From assembly GCF_028471945.1 (NCBI RefSeq), contig NZ_CP110128.1, positions 2,158,501 to 2,222,500 of the forward strand: DNA of 64,000 nt, written 5' to 3'. The notes beneath the pieces were generated by a model. It saw only the letters and a program-made list of their open reading frames with translations. It ran no database searches and was not told the origin of the DNA. This DNA comes from Pseudomonas sp. WJP1. Its GTDB lineage: Bacteria > Pseudomonadota > Gammaproteobacteria > Pseudomonadales > Pseudomonadaceae. A program made the position numbers and the translations under genes. Positions 45,615 to 53,705 of the stretch are shown here, one piece after another; position 1 is the stretch's first letter, and the number at the start of each line of letters is the position of its first letter.

Positions 45615-46694
45615 ATGAAAGCGGTAGTGATGCGCGACAAACAACTGCTGGTCGACACGCTCAAGGCGCCAACGCCTGCGGCCGGCGAAGTGCTGGTCAA
45701 GACCCTGGCCTGCGGCATCTGTGGCTCGGACTTGCACATGTTCCACCATTGCGAGCATGTGCTCGGCAACTTCAAGCGCAGCGGTATTCCGGTCGACTTC
45801 GACGCCGGCCAGGACGTGGTGTTCGGCCACGAGTTCTGTGGCGAAATCCTCGACCATGGACCGGGCAGCGACAAACAGCTCAAGGTCGGCACGCGTGTGT
45901 GTTCGATGCCGTTCATCTTCAACCGCAACGGCTTTGAGCATGTCGGTTTTTCCAATGGTTATCCGGGCGGCTATGGCGAGCAGATGCTGCTTGCCGAAGG
46001 CTTGCTGGTGCCGGTGCCGGGTGATTTACCGGCGCACCTGGCGGCGCTGACAGAGCCGATGTCGGTTGCCGTTCACGCGGTCAACCGGGCCCGGCTGGAA
46101 GGTGATGAAGTGCCGATCGTGATCGGTTGCGGCCCGATTGGCCTGGCCATGATCGCCGTGCTCAAGTCCCGTGGCATAGGGCCGGTGGTGGCTTCCGACT
46201 TCTCGCCGAAACGTCGTGCACTGGCGGAAAAAATGGGCGCCGACCTGGTGGTCAATCCCGCCGAGCAGTCCCCGTACCAGTCCTGGGTCGAGGTGGCGGC
46301 GCCGGCCGGTTATGACATCAAGGGCCCGCAGGCCATGTACGGCCTGGGGCCGCAGCCCAAGCCCTGCGTGATCTTCGAATGCGTCGGCATTCCGGGCCTG
46401 ATCCAGCAAGTGTTGCAGAGCGCACCGCCGCGCAGCCGCCTGATGGTGGTGGGTGTGTGCATGGAGTCGGACCGGATTGAACCGATGGTCGGCATCGCCA
46501 AGGAAATGAACATCAGCTTCGCCTATGGCTACAACGGCGAAGAGTTCGCGCGGACCTTGTACGACCTGGCCGAGCAGAAGTTCGACGCCTCGCCGCTGAT
46601 CACCTCGACCGTCGGGCTCGATGGCGTGGCCGAGGCGTTCGCGGCGCTGAGCAAACCCGATGAACAAGCCAAGGTGATGATCACGTTCGAATGA
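45615..46694 (+). CDS. Medium-chain zinc-type alcohol dehydrogenase
   Basis: 359 residues. Catalytic-zinc segment CGICGSDLHMFHH, GHEFCGEILDHG, and the NAD fold VIGCGPIGLAMIAVLKS. The four-Cys structural-zinc lobe of typical zinc ADHs is missing: the corresponding stretch reads PFIFNRNGFEHVGFSNGYPGGYGEQ, without a CxxCxxC pattern. It acts in the cytoplasm on an unknown alcohol, probably the product of sulfatase action or of the epimerase step. 42 nt before the sulfatase gene. Confidence 0.85.
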   Translation: MKAVVMRDKQLLVDTLKAPTPAAGEVLVKTLACGICGSDLHMFHHCEHVLGNFKRSGIPVDFDAGQDVVFGHEFCGEILDHGPGSDKQLKVGTRVCSMPFIFNRNGFEHVGFSNGYPGGYGEQMLLAEGLLVPVPGDLPAHLAALTEPMSVAVHAVNRARLEGDEVPIVIGCGPIGLAMIAVLKSRGIGPVVASDFSPKRRALAEKMGADLVVNPAEQSPYQSWVEVAAPAGYDIKGPQAMYGLGPQPKPCVIFECVGIPGLIQQVLQSAPPRSRLMVVGVCMESDRIEPMVGIAKEMNISFAYGYNGEEFARTLYDLAEQKFDASPLITSTVGLDGVAEAFAALSKPDEQAKVMITFE

Positions 46695-46736
46695 CCCGCC
46701 AGGGTCGTTCGTTGCAGGTAATTGCGGGAAGCAAAC

Positions 46737-48338
46737 ATGATGAAATTCAAGATCTGTAAAGGCCTGCTGTGGCCCCTGATGGCGGCTGTGTCACTCATCG
46801 TGACGAGCGCTTCGGTGGCGGCGGCCGACAAGAAACCCAACATCCTGGTGATCTGGGGCGACGACATCGGCTGGCAGAACGTCAGTGCCTACGGCATGGG
46901 CACCATGGGCTACACCACGCCGAGCATCGACAGCATCGGCGCCGAAGGCATCCGTTTCACCGATCACTACGGACAACCGTCCTGCACGGCGGGACGCGCC
47001 GCGTTCATCACCGGCCAGTATCCGATTCGTTCCGGGATGACCACGGTCGGCCAGCCGGGGGACAAACTGGGCTTGCAGGCGGCTTCACCGAGCCTGGCCG
47101 AGGTGTTGAAGAAGGCCGGGTATGCCACCGGCCAGTTTGGCAAGAACCACCTGGGCGATCGCAACGAGCATTTGCCCACGGTCCATGGCTTCGATGAATT
47201 CTTCGGCAACCTGTACCACCTCAATACCCAGGAAGAATCCGAGCAGCGTGATTTCCAGAATTTCGCCAAGGCCTATTCCGGGAGCCTTGAAGCCTATGAG
47301 GGCAAGTTCGGTACCCGGGGCGTCCTGCATTCCCATGCCAGCAATACCGATGACGCCACGCAAGATCCGCGCTTCGGCCGGGTCGGCAAACAGACCATCG
47401 AGGACACCGGTCCGCTGACCCAGAAGCGCATGGAGATGTTCGATGAAGAGGAGGTCGCGACCAAGGCCATGGGCTTCATGAAGCAAGCCAAGGCGGCGGA
47501 CAAACCGTTCTTCGTCTGGATGAACACCTCGCGCATGCACCTCTACACGCGCCTCAATGACAAATGGCGCTATGCCGCGGAGAAGTACAGCTCCGAAGGC
47601 GACCTGTATGGCTCAGGCATGCTGCAGCACGATCATGACGTCGGCCAGATTCTCGATTTCCTCAAGGACAACGGCCTGGATGAGAACACCATCGTCTGGT
47701 ACTCCACCGACAACGGCCCCGAGCATTCCTCCTGGCCGCACGGTGGGACGACGCCGTTTCGCAGCGAGAAAATGTCCACCTACGAGGGTGGTGTGCGGGT
47801 CATCTCGATGCTGCGTTGGCCTGGTGTGATCAAGCCTGGCCAGGTGCTCAACGGTATCCAGGCGCACATGGACATGTTCACCAGCCTGGCGGCCGCGGCC
47901 GGCGTCAAGGATGTCGCTGCCGACCTCAAGCAGGAGAAAAAGCAGTACATCGACGGGGTCAACAACCTGCCTTACTGGAAGGGCGAAGCCAAGGACTCGG
48001 CACGCAACAGCCTGTTTTACTATTACGAAAGCAAGTTGACCGCCGTCCGCCTGGGGCCCTGGAAATTCCACCTGTCGACCAAGGAAGACTATTACGCCAA
48101 CCTGGTGCCGCGCACCGTGCCGCTGGTGTTCAACCTGCGCATGGACCCGTTCGAGAGCTACGACAACAAGGATTCCTACGGGCATCTGCTGCAAAAGGTC
48201 TCGTGGCTGATTCAGCCCGTGGGCGAAATCATCGGCGCGCACTTGAAGACCCTCGCCGAGTACCCGCCGGTGCAAGGCGGAAAAAGCTACGACATGTCGA
48301 ATCTGGTGCAGGATTTCCTCAATCGCGCCAAGCAATGA
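46737..48338 (+). CDS. Exported arylsulfatase-type sulfatase (CxAxR class)
   Basis: 533 residues from ATG 46737. Signal peptide [16 protein letters not shown]. Sulfatase core [14 protein letters not shown] (metal Asp pair) and the formylglycine site Cys83-Thr-Ala-Gly-Arg87 in [26 protein letters not shown]. The usual pattern is CxPxR; Ala replaces Pro, a variant known for some FGE substrates. It would remove sulfate from an ester outside the cytoplasm after the Cys is converted to formylglycine by FGE; no FGE gene is in the window. Last gene of the cupin operon; followed by repeats. Confidence 0.88.
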   Translation: MMKFKICKGLLWPLMAAVSLIVTSASVAAADKKPNILVIWGDDIGWQNVSAYGMGTMGYTTPSIDSIGAEGIRFTDHYGQPSCTAGRAAFITGQYPIRSGMTTVGQPGDKLGLQAASPSLAEVLKKAGYATGQFGKNHLGDRNEHLPTVHGFDEFFGNLYHLNTQEESEQRDFQNFAKAYSGSLEAYEGKFGTRGVLHSHASNTDDATQDPRFGRVGKQTIEDTGPLTQKRMEMFDEEEVATKAMGFMKQAKAADKPFFVWMNTSRMHLYTRLNDKWRYAAEKYSSEGDLYGSGMLQHDHDVGQILDFLKDNGLDENTIVWYSTDNGPEHSSWPHGGTTPFRSEKMSTYEGGVRVISMLRWPGVIKPGQVLNGIQAHMDMFTSLAAAAGVKDVAADLKQEKKQYIDGVNNLPYWKGEAKDSARNSLFYYYESKLTAVRLGPWKFHLSTKEDYYANLVPRTVPLVFNLRMDPFESYDNKDSYGHLLQKVSWLIQPVGEIIGAHLKTLAEYPPVQGGKSYDMSNLVQDFLNRAKQ

Positions 48339-48352
48339 ACCAGGCGAAACCC

Positions 48353-48377
48353 TGTAGGAGCGAGCCTGTCGCGAAGG
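48353..48377 (+). repeat. Single REP element
   Basis: GTAGGAGCGAGCCTGTCGCG, a REP-type palindrome 14 nt after the sulfatase stop. It abuts copy 2 of the dispersed repeat. Confidence 0.7.
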
Positions 48378-48398
48378 TCAGGCGACCTGTTTTTGGAC

Positions 48399-48715
48399 GG
48401 TGTACATATCCGTTCCTGCGGTAACGGCCACTTATGGTTTCGCCCTTACGGCGAGTCACTTGGAAGAGCCCCAAGTAACCAAGGGCTCTTGCCCCTGGCG
48501 TTCGGTGGCTCGCTATGGCTCGCCATGCCCTCGCTCCGGTCCTGCTCCGTGGGTCGCCGCGATGGGCCATCCATGGCCCAGCGCGGCTAAACCGGCATCC
48601 ATGCCGGTTTACCCACTGCGCAGAACCTCCACTCGGCCTCTCGATGGGGCAAGAAAATCAAAAGCCAGATCAATATCAAACGCAAAAGCGAGGCGGCCTT
48701 AAAGCCGACCTGATC
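48399..48715 (+). repeat. Dispersed intergenic repeat, copy 2
   Basis: Same order of conserved blocks as the copy at 10093, starting GTGTACATATCCGTTCC and ending at the CGGCCTTAAAGCCGACCTGA block. Oriented opposite to copy 3, with a REPIN between. Small frames inside it are not genes. Confidence 0.85.
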
Positions 48716-48732
48716 GGGAGCCGTACGCAATT

Positions 48733-48828
48733 CCCTGTAGGAGCCAGGCTTGCCGGCGAACCAGGCGCTGCGGTGTACCTGTTGTACCGCGTTATCGTTC
48801 TTCGCCGGCAAGCCTGGCTCCTACAGGG
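48733..48828. repeat. REPIN at the centre of the inverted repeat pair
   Basis: Perfectly complementary 28-bp arms (48733-48760 and 48801-48828) carrying the REP core GTAGGAGCCAGGCTTGCCGG, separated by 40 bp. 96 bp in total, a typical REPIN size. Confidence 0.85.
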
Positions 48829-48845
48829 GATCAGGTACACCCGTA

Positions 48846-49150
48846 AAAGTCAGGTCGGCTTTAAGGCCGCCTCGCTTTTGTTTTTGATCTGGGCGCCCCG
48901 TTAAACCACGATGGCCAAACGCAGGCATTGCGCAGTGGGGAAACCGGCAGGACGCCGGTTTAGCCGCGCTGGGCCAAGGATGGCCCATCGCGGCGACCCA
49001 CGGAGCAATGCCTTCGTTACGGCATGCCGAGCCCTAGCGAGGCACCGAGTGGTGGGGCAAGAGCGCTTGGTTACTTGGCGCTTTTCCAAGTAACCCGCTG
49101 TAAAAGCGGAACCAATAGTGGCCGTTATCGCAGCAATGGATATGTACACC
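48846..49150 (-). repeat. Dispersed intergenic repeat, copy 3 (inverted)
   Basis: Reverse orientation of copies 1 and 2: begins with the AGGTCGGCTTTAAGGCCGCC block and ends ATGGATATGTACACC. Its blocks are closer to copy 1 (AAACCGGCAGGACGCCGG) than to adjacent copy 2, so it is probably a separate insertion rather than a local duplication. Confidence 0.82.
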
Positions 49151-49232
49151 GCGCACGAGCATCCCGACGATGGAGGTAGTCACAGGTTGACGGACAGCCG
49201 ACCCGGGTTTGCAGATTGATCCAATCCAGTAC

Positions 49233-49272
49233 AGGCCCGCAGTCCATTTCCTTTGGCCTGCGGGCCTTTTTC
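49233..49272 (+). terminator. Strong rho-independent terminator upstream of DUF1302
   Basis: 10-bp perfect stem AGGCCCGCAG/CTGCGGGCCT followed by TTTTT. No gene ends nearby on this strand; the closest is the sulfatase, about 890 bp upstream across the repeats. It may be that operon's original terminator, moved away by repeat insertion. Confidence 0.85.
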
Positions 49273-49330
49273 GTTCCGTTGCCCGCTCGGCAGTCTTTTT
49301 CGCCGCACGCGTGTAAAGCCAAATTCCTGT

Positions 49331-49343
49331 CGTCAAATGTCAA
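49331..49343 (+). promoter_or_regulatory. 13-bp motif shared with the cupin promoter (candidate AraC site)
   Basis: CGTCAAATGTCAA, identical to 43816-43828 and in the same orientation to its gene, 109 bp upstream of the DUF1302 start and just downstream of the terminator. Confidence 0.55.
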
Positions 49344-49452
49344 GAATGGCTTCTCTGACTTCCCATAATCATCTCAACAATAAAGCTCTGCCGACGTGCC
49401 GTGGACACCGCCACACACGCCGGCAAAAGGGCGATTCCCATAGAGGTCAGCG

Positions 49453-51291
49453 ATGCCGCATAACAACAATAAGCTTGTGTCTCGTTTGAAACCGTTGGCG
49501 ATTGCAGTGTCTGTGTCTGCCGCCGCCAGTGCACACGCCGTCACCTTCGACGTCGGTGAAGCGTGGCAAGGGGAGTGGAACACCACGCTGTCGGTCGGTT
49601 CGCAATGGCGGGCCGAAGACGCCGACAACAAATTGTATTCCGGCGCCAACGGGCGCTCGGTCGGCAAGCAGGGCGGGCTTGCCGGGCGGATTGATCCGGG
49701 CAACCTGAACTACGACAAGGGCGACCGTTTTTCCAGCATTGGCAAGTTCGTCACCGATGTCTCGCTGCGCAACGGCGACATGGGTGGGCTGGTGCGGGTC
49801 AAGGGTTGGTATGACCAAGCGCTGGAAGACGAAGACGTCAACCTGGGCAGCATCTCCAACGGCTACAAGAAGGACTCGCCGCTGTCGGATCGCGGTTATG
49901 AGGACCTGCAAAAGTACAAGGGCATCTACCTGCTCGACGCCTACGTCTACAACACCTTCTACATCGATGAATCACCGCTGCAGGTGCGCCTGGGTCGCCA
50001 GGTGGTGAACTGGGGTGAAAGCCTCTACATCCAGGGCCTGAACCAGATCAACCCGCTGGACGTTCCGGCCTTGCGTCGCCCGGGCACCGAACTCAAGGAA
50101 GCGCTGATTCCACTGTGGATGGGCTACTTCAACCTTGGCTTGCCGGCGGGCATTTCCATGGAAGGTTTCTATCAGCTCAAGTACGAAAATACGGCAGTGG
50201 AAGGGTGCGGCCATTACTGGTCGGTGACTGAAACCGCGATTGCCCGGGATGGGGGCAGTTGTGATGTCGGCATCACCCTGGGCAATCCCAATACGTTGAC
50301 CTCGGCCCAGGCGATCAACGCCGGCGCCTACTTGCCCTTGAACAAAGGCAAGGACCCCAAGGACAGCGGCCAATGGGGCCTGGCCTTCCGCATTCCGGTG
50401 GACGCGCTGGATGGCGAGCTGGGCATTTACTACATGAACTACCACTCGCGCACGCCGTACCTGGCCATTCGCAACAGCGCGCCAAAAGTGCCTGATGAGT
50501 TCCCCAACGCTCCGGCCGGCGGTGCATTGCGCGGCATCGGTCCGAGCTGGGAGTACCCGGAAGACATCCGCCTGTACGGCATCAGTTTCACCACCACGGT
50601 CAAAGGCTGGTCGCTGGCCGGTGAGCTGAGCCACTCGCCCAACCAGCCCGTGCAACTCAACGGTGCCGACCTGCTCAACGGCGCGCTGGGCGGTGTGGGT
50701 CCGCTGGCGCAACTGCAGCAGTCGGTGGTCGGTCAGCGCGTGGCCTTCACCGAAGGCTGGAACCGCTTCGAGAAAACCCAGCTGCAATTCAACGCCGTGA
50801 ACCTGATCCCCAACGTGCTGGGTGCAGAGAACCTGACGGTGGTCGGTGAAGTGGGCTTCCAGTGGAACAACGTGCCCGACTTCAAGGACAACGAGCGTTA
50901 CGGTCGCGCCTTCATCTTCGGCTTCGGTGCCTCGCCGAGCACCGGTGCCCTGGGGTCGCTGGGCAACACCCAACCCGATGGCGCGAAGAACGATGGCTAC
51001 ATCACCGATTTCTCGTGGGGTTATCGCCTGCGTGGACAACTGGACTACTCCAACTTCCTTGGCACCTCGGTGACCGCGTCGCCGTTCGTGTTCCTCGGTC
51101 AGGACGTGGAAGGGGTGTCCATGGACGGGCAGTTCAACGAAGGCCGCCTCACCGAAAGTGTCGGCGTGAGCTTCGACTACAACAAGCAGCACAAGGTCGA
51201 CCTGAGCTACGTCACGTTCGACAACGCCGCTGAATACGACCCGCTGCGCGACCACGATTTCTTCGCCGCCAGTTACAGCTACAGCTTCTAA
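49453..51291 (+). CDS. DUF1302 outer-membrane-type protein
   Basis: 612 residues with a signal peptide (ALAVSVSAAASAHA region). The mature protein is beta-rich with WNTTLSVGSQWRAED, LDAYVYNTFYIDESPLQVRLGRQVVNWGES and a terminal aromatic residue (SYSYSF), consistent with DUF1302 outer-membrane barrels. The family regularly precedes DUF1329, YCF48-like and MMPL genes, as here. Probably a channel or binding protein for a hydrophobic compound. First gene of the second operon. Confidence 0.87.
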   Translation: MPHNNNKLVSRLKPLAIAVSVSAAASAHAVTFDVGEAWQGEWNTTLSVGSQWRAEDADNKLYSGANGRSVGKQGGLAGRIDPGNLNYDKGDRFSSIGKFVTDVSLRNGDMGGLVRVKGWYDQALEDEDVNLGSISNGYKKDSPLSDRGYEDLQKYKGIYLLDAYVYNTFYIDESPLQVRLGRQVVNWGESLYIQGLNQINPLDVPALRRPGTELKEALIPLWMGYFNLGLPAGISMEGFYQLKYENTAVEGCGHYWSVTETAIARDGGSCDVGITLGNPNTLTSAQAINAGAYLPLNKGKDPKDSGQWGLAFRIPVDALDGELGIYYMNYHSRTPYLAIRNSAPKVPDEFPNAPAGGALRGIGPSWEYPEDIRLYGISFTTTVKGWSLAGELSHSPNQPVQLNGADLLNGALGGVGPLAQLQQSVVGQRVAFTEGWNRFEKTQLQFNAVNLIPNVLGAENLTVVGEVGFQWNNVPDFKDNERYGRAFIFGFGASPSTGALGSLGNTQPDGAKNDGYITDFSWGYRLRGQLDYSNFLGTSVTASPFVFLGQDVEGVSMDGQFNEGRLTESVGVSFDYNKQHKVDLSYVTFDNAAEYDPLRDHDFFAASYSYSF

Positions 51292-51313
51292 CAAGAATAA
51301 GAGGTACTCAACG

Positions 51314-52669
51314 ATGAAAATATCGAACCGGGGCGTTCTCCTGACCGCCCTTGCCAGTGCAGTGATGTTCAGCCTCAGTGGTCCGGCCAGCGCCAAGATC
51401 AGCGCCGACGAAGCCGCGAAACTGGGTTCCGACCTGACGCCGCTGGGTGGCGAAATGAAAGGCAACGCCGACGGTACTATCCCGGCCTACACCGGTGGCC
51501 TTGCACAACCGCCGGCCGGTTGGTCGGCGGACAAGGGCTACACCGACCCGTTCGCCGCGGAAAAACCGCTGTTCACCATCACCGCGCAGAACCTTGGCCA
51601 ATACAAGGACAAGGTCACCCCCGGCATGCAGGCGTTGTTCGCCAAATACCCGAACTTCCAGATGCCCGTGTACCCGACGCATCGCACCGCGACCGTGCCG
51701 GCCGGCATCGCCGCCAAGGTCAAGGCTGAAGCGGTCAATGCCGAACTCAATGGTTTTGGCCTGGCCAACCTCAATGGCACGACCACGCCGTTCCCGATCC
51801 CGAAGAACGGCCTCGAAGCGATCTGGAACCACACCGTGCGCTACCTCGGTGGTGGCCTGGAACGCACCTACAGCTCGTTCCCGGTTCGCCCCAGCGGTGA
51901 CTTCTACGACGTGAAGGTGCTCGAGAGCCGGGTGTTCGACACCAACATGGACAAGTCGTCGCCCAACCGGCTGCTCAACTACACCGCGCGCTTCCTGTCG
52001 CCAGCCACCCTGGCCGGCACCATTCAACTGGTCCAGGAACCCATCGACCAGGTCGCGGAAGTGCGTTCGGCCTGGATCTACAACGTCGGCCAGCGCCGTG
52101 TGCGGCGTGCCCCGGACCTGGCCTACGACAACGTCAACGACGGTACCGAAGGCCTGCGCGTGACCGACGATTTCGACGCCTTCAACGGGGCTCCGGATCG
52201 CTTTGACTGGAAGCTGGTGGGCAAGAAGGAAATGTACGTTGCCTACAACGACTACAAGCTGGGCAACAAACAGATCCCGTACAAGGACATCCTGACCCCC
52301 GGCACGCCCAATCCGGACCTGATGCGCTATGAACTGCACCGCGTCTGGGTCGTGGAGGCCACCTTGCGCCCGGACGCCAAGCACGTCTACGGCAAGCGCT
52401 CCTTCTACCTGGACGAGGACTCCTGGTCGGTACTGGCCACTGATGCCTACGACACCCGTGGTTCGTTGTGGCGTGTCGGCGTGCATCCGCTGATCCAGTA
52501 CTACGACGCCCAGGTGCCTTGGTACGCGGCCAACATCTGGCACGACCTGAGCAATGGCAGTTACTACATGGCCGGCTTGTCCAACCAGGAAAAATCCCCC
52601 TGGAAGTTCGGTGCGAAGGGTCGCTTCGTCGACTTCCAGGCCGACGCCCTGCGCCGTCTCGGTCGCTGA
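51314..52669 (+). CDS. DUF1329 exported protein (LolA-like fold family)
   Basis: 451 residues. Signal peptide LLTALASAVMFSLSGPASA. The family markers are present: LGSDLTPLGGEMKGNADGTIPAYTGGL near residue 40, and WVVEATLRPDAKHVYGKRSFYLDEDSWSVLATDAYD toward the C-terminus. DUF1329 proteins are predicted periplasmic lipid-carrier-like proteins. It is 22 nt after DUF1302, so one transcript and probably one envelope complex. Confidence 0.88.
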   Translation: MKISNRGVLLTALASAVMFSLSGPASAKISADEAAKLGSDLTPLGGEMKGNADGTIPAYTGGLAQPPAGWSADKGYTDPFAAEKPLFTITAQNLGQYKDKVTPGMQALFAKYPNFQMPVYPTHRTATVPAGIAAKVKAEAVNAELNGFGLANLNGTTTPFPIPKNGLEAIWNHTVRYLGGGLERTYSSFPVRPSGDFYDVKVLESRVFDTNMDKSSPNRLLNYTARFLSPATLAGTIQLVQEPIDQVAEVRSAWIYNVGQRRVRRAPDLAYDNVNDGTEGLRVTDDFDAFNGAPDRFDWKLVGKKEMYVAYNDYKLGNKQIPYKDILTPGTPNPDLMRYELHRVWVVEATLRPDAKHVYGKRSFYLDEDSWSVLATDAYDTRGSLWRVGVHPLIQYYDAQVPWYAANIWHDLSNGSYYMAGLSNQEKSPWKFGAKGRFVDFQADALRRLGR

Positions 52670-52739
52670 GTCCAGGACCCCGCGCGTGGCGTGAATCGCG
52701 CGCGGGGGCATTCGATTTCTCTCTTGGTGGATACCCCTT

Positions 52740-53705
52740 ATGTTCTCTCATCGCCTGCCTTCACTGGCCCTGGCGCTCTGGGCGCTCGCTGCCTTGCCAG
52801 CGGCATTCGCCCAGGCGCCGGCACTCGACTATCCCATCGCCGCCGACAAAGTGCTGCTGCTCGACCTGGAAAAGGCCGGTGAGCGCCTGGTCGCCGTCGG
52901 CGAGCGTGGCGTGGTGTTGTATTCCGATGACCACGGGCAGGGCTGGCACAGCCTGCGTACCCCGGTGACGCGAACCCTGACGGCGGTGGCGTTTGCCTCC
53001 GCGCAAGAAGGCGCGGCAGTGGGGCATGGCGGTGCGCTGCTGCACACCGGCGATGGCGGGCTGCACTGGCAGGCAGTCGAGGCCGATACCGGCGGTGAGT
53101 CGCTGCTGGGCGTGGCAGCCATGGGTGACCGGCGCATGGTGGCCTGGGGCGCATTCGGGGTGTATCTGGAATCCGACGATGGCGGCGCGAGTTGGCAGCG
53201 GCGGATGATATTGGGTGAAGATTTCGATCGGCACATCGCCCAGGTCCTCAAGGCCCAAGGGCAGTGGCTGCTGGTGGGAGAAAGCGGCACGCTGGCCCGT
53301 TCGCTGGATCAGGGGCAGACCTGGGAAGCCATGGAAAGCCCTTACCAGGGCAGTTTCTTCGGCGCCTTGCAAACGCGCGCCGGCACGCTGCTGGCCTATG
53401 GCATGCGCGGCAATCTCTGGCGCTCGGTGGACCAGGGGCAGAGCTGGAGCAAGATCGAAACGGCAACCACCCTGGCCATCAATGGCAGCCTGCAACAAGA
53501 CAACGGGCGCATTCTCGCCTTGGGTAACGGCGGCATCGTGCTGGCCAGTGACGATGACGGTGCGACGTTCCACGCCATCAACGGTTCGAGCAAGGCCAGC
53601 CTCGCGCAAGGCGTGCAACTGGGCAATGGCCAGGTCCTGGCCGTGGGCGATCATGGCGTCACCTCACTGGCCAAGCTCGTCATCGCCAAGGGAGCGAAGT
53701 CATGA
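52740..53705 (+). CDS. YCF48/BNR-repeat beta-propeller protein, exported
   Basis: 321 residues with a signal peptide (LALALWALAALPAAFA). About six beta-propeller repeats with the DxGxxW pattern: SDDHGQGWHSL, HTGDGGLHWQAV, ESDDGGASWQRR, SLDQGQTWEAM, SVDQGQSWSKI, SDDDGATFHAI. It resembles YCF48/HCF136 assembly factors and the propeller genes found beside MMPL transporters. It overlaps the transporter gene by 4 nt (ATGA), which implies coupled synthesis and a probable physical partnership. Confidence 0.88.
   Translation: MFSHRLPSLALALWALAALPAAFAQAPALDYPIAADKVLLLDLEKAGERLVAVGERGVVLYSDDHGQGWHSLRTPVTRTLTAVAFASAQEGAAVGHGGALLHTGDGGLHWQAVEADTGGESLLGVAAMGDRRMVAWGAFGVYLESDDGGASWQRRMILGEDFDRHIAQVLKAQGQWLLVGESGTLARSLDQGQTWEAMESPYQGSFFGALQTRAGTLLAYGMRGNLWRSVDQGQSWSKIETATTLAINGSLQQDNGRILALGNGGIVLASDDDGATFHAINGSSKASLAQGVQLGNGQVLAVGDHGVTSLAKLVIAKGAKS

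Noticed and set aside
48733..48828. Possible CRISPR-like repeats
   Set aside because: Only one inverted pair; no regularly spaced direct repeats and no cas genes. It is a REPIN.
48319..48904. Several 60-130-codon frames in the repeat cluster
   Set aside because: They lie in REP and dispersed-repeat DNA, recur in the other copies, and have no gene-like start signals.
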